A stretch of DNA of 6,643 nucleotides from Desulfonatronospira sp. (GTDB lineage Bacteria > Desulfobacterota > Desulfovibrionia > Desulfovibrionales > Desulfonatronovibrionaceae): contig PWSL01000477.1 in the NCBI GenBank assembly GCA_003563255.1, forward strand, positions 1 through 6,643, in the 5' to 3' direction. The position numbers were made by a program, and so were the translations under genes. Shown here piece after piece: positions 4,606-6,643 of this stretch. The notes beneath the pieces were generated by a model, which made no database searches, was not told the DNA's origin, and saw only the letters and a program-made list of their open reading frames with translations. Within the stretch, counting starts at the first letter, position 1; each line of letters opens with the position of its first letter.

Positions 4606-6643
4606 ATGCCCCAAGTATCCGGCTGGAAAAATATACCTGAAAACGTAAAGCTGACTCCAATGCTGGAGCAGTATATGCAGATCAAGCAGGACTATCCAGA
4701 CTGCCTGCTTTTTTTCCGCATGGGTGATTTTTACGAGCTTTTCTTTGAAGATGCCGAAACAGCCGCCCGGGAACTCCAGATAACCCTCACCGCCCGCAAC
4801 CCCAATGCCGAGTTAAAGGTCCCCATGTGCGGGGTGCCTTATCATGCCTGCGAGGAATACCTGCGCCAGCTCCTGGAAAAGGGGCACAAAGTGGCAGTCT
4901 GCGACCAGGTGGAAGACCCCGGGGCTGCCAGGGGTCTGGTGAAAAGAGAGGTCACCAGGGTGCTCACCCCGGGAACGGTGGTGGAGGACAGCAGCCTGGA
5001 GGCCCGGGAGAACAACTACCTGGGAGCCCTTTTCTGGGATTCATCCAAAGACAGGGGCGGGCTGGCCTGGGCCGAGTTTTCCACCGGGGAATGGACCGGG
5101 CTGGAGCTTAAAAGCGAGGACGAACTCTGGCAGTGGCTGCAGAAAATAAACCCTTCGGAAATACTTCTTGCCCAGGGATATGAGCCGCCCAGGGCCCACG
5201 TGGGCCTGCAGCCCAGGATAAATTTTGTCCCTGCCGGCTCATATTTTGAGCCGCGCTCGGCCAGGGAGATGATACTTCGCTCACAGCAGGCGGTCTCTCT
5301 TCAGGTGCTGGACCTGGAGGACAAGCCCTGCCTGGTGCGGGCCTGCGGGGCCATCCTCATGTACATGGTCCAGACCCACAAGAAAGAACTGACCCACCTG
5401 GCTTCCTTCAAACCCATGAACCTGACCAGGTATCTTTACCTGGACGAGGTGACCATCCGTAACCTGGAGCTTTTCAGGACCCTGGGAGGGCAAAAAGGCC
5501 CGGGCACTCTTCTGCATGTCCTGGACCGCACTCTTACCCCCATGGGGGCCAGATATCTTCAGACCAGGCTGCGCCAGCCCTGGAAAGAGCCAGGCCCAAT
5601 AAATGACAACCAGCAAGCTGTCGACTGCCTGTACAGGGACAACAACCTGCGCGAACTGCTGCGCCTGGAGCTGGATCTGGCCTACGACCTGGAAAGGCTC
5701 AACACCCGCATTGCCCTGAACAGGTGCAACCCCAAGGATCTGGCGGCGCTGCTGCGTTCTTTGCAGATACTGCCGGGGATTAAAAAGGCCCTGCAGGGGA
5801 TGCAGGACAAGCCAGGTCTGGTGAAAAAGACCCTGGAAAACTGGGACGACATGCAGGACCTTTGTTCCACCCTGGAAAAGGCCCTGGTGGAGAATCCCCC
5901 GCATCTCATAACCGAAGGCGGTATTTTTCAGCCCGGATATGATCCGCGCCTGGACGAACTGATCGAACTCACGGACCATGGCGAATCCAAGCTCAAGGAA
6001 CTGCTGGAGAAAGAGCGCACTCAAAATGACCTGCCCAGGCTCAAGCTGGGCTATAACCGGGTGTTCGGCTATTATTTCGAGTTGTCCAGGGCGGTGAAGG
6101 ACAGTGTCCCGGAACATTTCCAGCGTCGTCAGACCCTGGCTTCTTCTGAGCGCTACCTGACTCCGGAGTTAAAAGACCTGGAAAACAGCATGTTGAGCGC
6201 AGCAGAGCAGCGAAAATCCAGGGAAATGGATCTTTTCGGTGAACTCAGGCAGTTTGTGGCCGGTCATGGAAGCAGGATGAAGAATATGTCCGCCTGCCTG
6301 GCCCGCATAGACTACTGGCAGGGCCTGGCCAGTGCGGCCAGGGAGTGGAACTGGAGCAGGCCGGTGCTGAATAAAGACATCGGCATGCAGATAAAAAAGG
6401 GCAGACATCCGGCCATTGAGGCCATTCAGGGTCGTTCCGGCTACGTTCCCAATGATATGTACATGGAGGATCCAGCCAGGATCCTGCTCATTACCGGCCC
6501 AAACATGGCTGGCAAGTCCACCGTGCTCAGGCAGACGGCCATTATCGCCATCCTGGCCCAGATGGGTTCTTTCGTGCCGGCCAGGGAGGCCAACCTGGGG
6601 CTTTGCGACAGGATATTCTCCCGGGTGGGGGCTTCGGACAACC
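4606..6643 (+). CDS. mutS: DNA mismatch repair protein MutS (3' end beyond the window)
   Basis: MutS recognises mismatches and small loops and uses ATP to recruit MutL. 679 codons are present without a stop or frameshift. Residues about 18-130 form the mismatch-reading domain, with the intercalating Phe and Glu in GDFYE (Phe42, Glu44). The connector follows. The core/lever begins around LDRTLTPMG (306-314), and the clamp region includes the segments near 433-446 and NRVFGYYFE (484-492). The ATPase domain has an intact Walker A, GPNMAGKS (631-638). Walker B and the C-terminal dimerisation region lie beyond the edge; the family is usually 850-900 residues. ATG 4606 gives MPQVSGWKN and has AAAGG 12 bases upstream, a rather long spacing. 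The in-frame ATG at 4660 is an alternative. It lies 20 bases after lapB and is probably co-transcribed with it. Confidence 0.97.
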   Translation, partial: MPQVSGWKNIPENVKLTPMLEQYMQIKQDYPDCLLFFRMGDFYELFFEDAETAARELQITLTARNPNAELKVPMCGVPYHACEEYLRQLLEKGHKVAVCDQVEDPGAARGLVKREVTRVLTPGTVVEDSSLEARENNYLGALFWDSSKDRGGLAWAEFSTGEWTGLELKSEDELWQWLQKINPSEILLAQGYEPPRAHVGLQPRINFVPAGSYFEPRSAREMILRSQQAVSLQVLDLEDKPCLVRACGAILMYMVQTHKKELTHLASFKPMNLTRYLYLDEVTIRNLELFRTLGGQKGPGTLLHVLDRTLTPMGARYLQTRLRQPWKEPGPINDNQQAVDCLYRDNNLRELLRLELDLAYDLERLNTRIALNRCNPKDLAALLRSLQILPGIKKALQGMQDKPGLVKKTLENWDDMQDLCSTLEKALVENPPHLITEGGIFQPGYDPRLDELIELTDHGESKLKELLEKERTQNDLPRLKLGYNRVFGYYFELSRAVKDSVPEHFQRRQTLASSERYLTPELKDLENSMLSAAEQRKSREMDLFGELRQFVAGHGSRMKNMSACLARIDYWQGLASAAREWNWSRPVLNKDIGMQIKKGRHPAIEAIQGRSGYVPNDMYMEDPARILLITGPNMAGKSTVLRQTAIIAILAQMGSFVPAREANLGLCDRIFSRVGASDN

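Noticed and set aside
4827..5111. 94-codon plus-strand frame inside mutS
   Set aside because: It is out of frame with mutS, glycine/proline/arginine-rich as expected of a shifted GC-rich frame, and has no start signal.
5281..6117. 278-codon frame antisense to mutS
   Set aside because: It lies wholly within the conserved mutS coding sequence. Long antisense open frames are common opposite GC-rich genes, and the residue pattern shows no domain.

Overview
The window looks like chromosomal DNA from a deltaproteobacterial sulfate reducer. The order hit - lapA - lapB-like - mutS and the style of the MutS and HIT proteins suggest the Desulfovibrionales, possibly a Desulfonatronospira-like alkaliphile. 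That placement comes from recalled protein similarity and was not searched.

Layout: 1-204 is a non-coding, hairpin-rich tract with short CACAAAG-type repeats at its edges. 231-390 is a complete 160-bp miniature element (copy A) with 19-bp terminal inverted repeats and an exact 8-bp target duplication. 436-912 (minus) is a stand-alone cheX encoding a CheY-P phosphatase. 943-1199 is a third, rearranged relative of the element with a different internal hairpin. 1200-1500 is AT-rich and has no credible gene. A good sigma70-type promoter at 1510-1538 starts the plus-strand genes: a HIT-family nucleotide phosphorylase/hydrolase (1686-2171), then lapA (2186-2545) 14 bp later. A 921-bp non-coding spacer follows. 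It holds a possible small-RNA unit (promoter about 2654-2681, strong terminator 2951-2993), the second 160-bp element (copy B, 3010-3169, inverted relative to A), a GCGTGGTTT tandem repeat, and a likely promoter at 3397-3425. Then come a LapB-like TPR/rubredoxin-type protein (3467-4585) and, 20 bp later, mutS (4606 to the window end, truncated by the edge).

How the genes relate: lapA and lapB encode partner inner-membrane proteins that in E. coli scaffold and restrain lipopolysaccharide synthesis (LapB with FtsH/LpxC). Here they are in the same order but separated by a terminator and a mobile repeat, with a new promoter before lapB. mutS appears to be co-transcribed with lapB. cheX is functionally unrelated and reads toward copy A. 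No large mobile element, CRISPR array, defence system, tRNA or rRNA was seen. The least expected content is the family of short modular mobile repeats and the possible ncRNA in the lapA-lapB gap.
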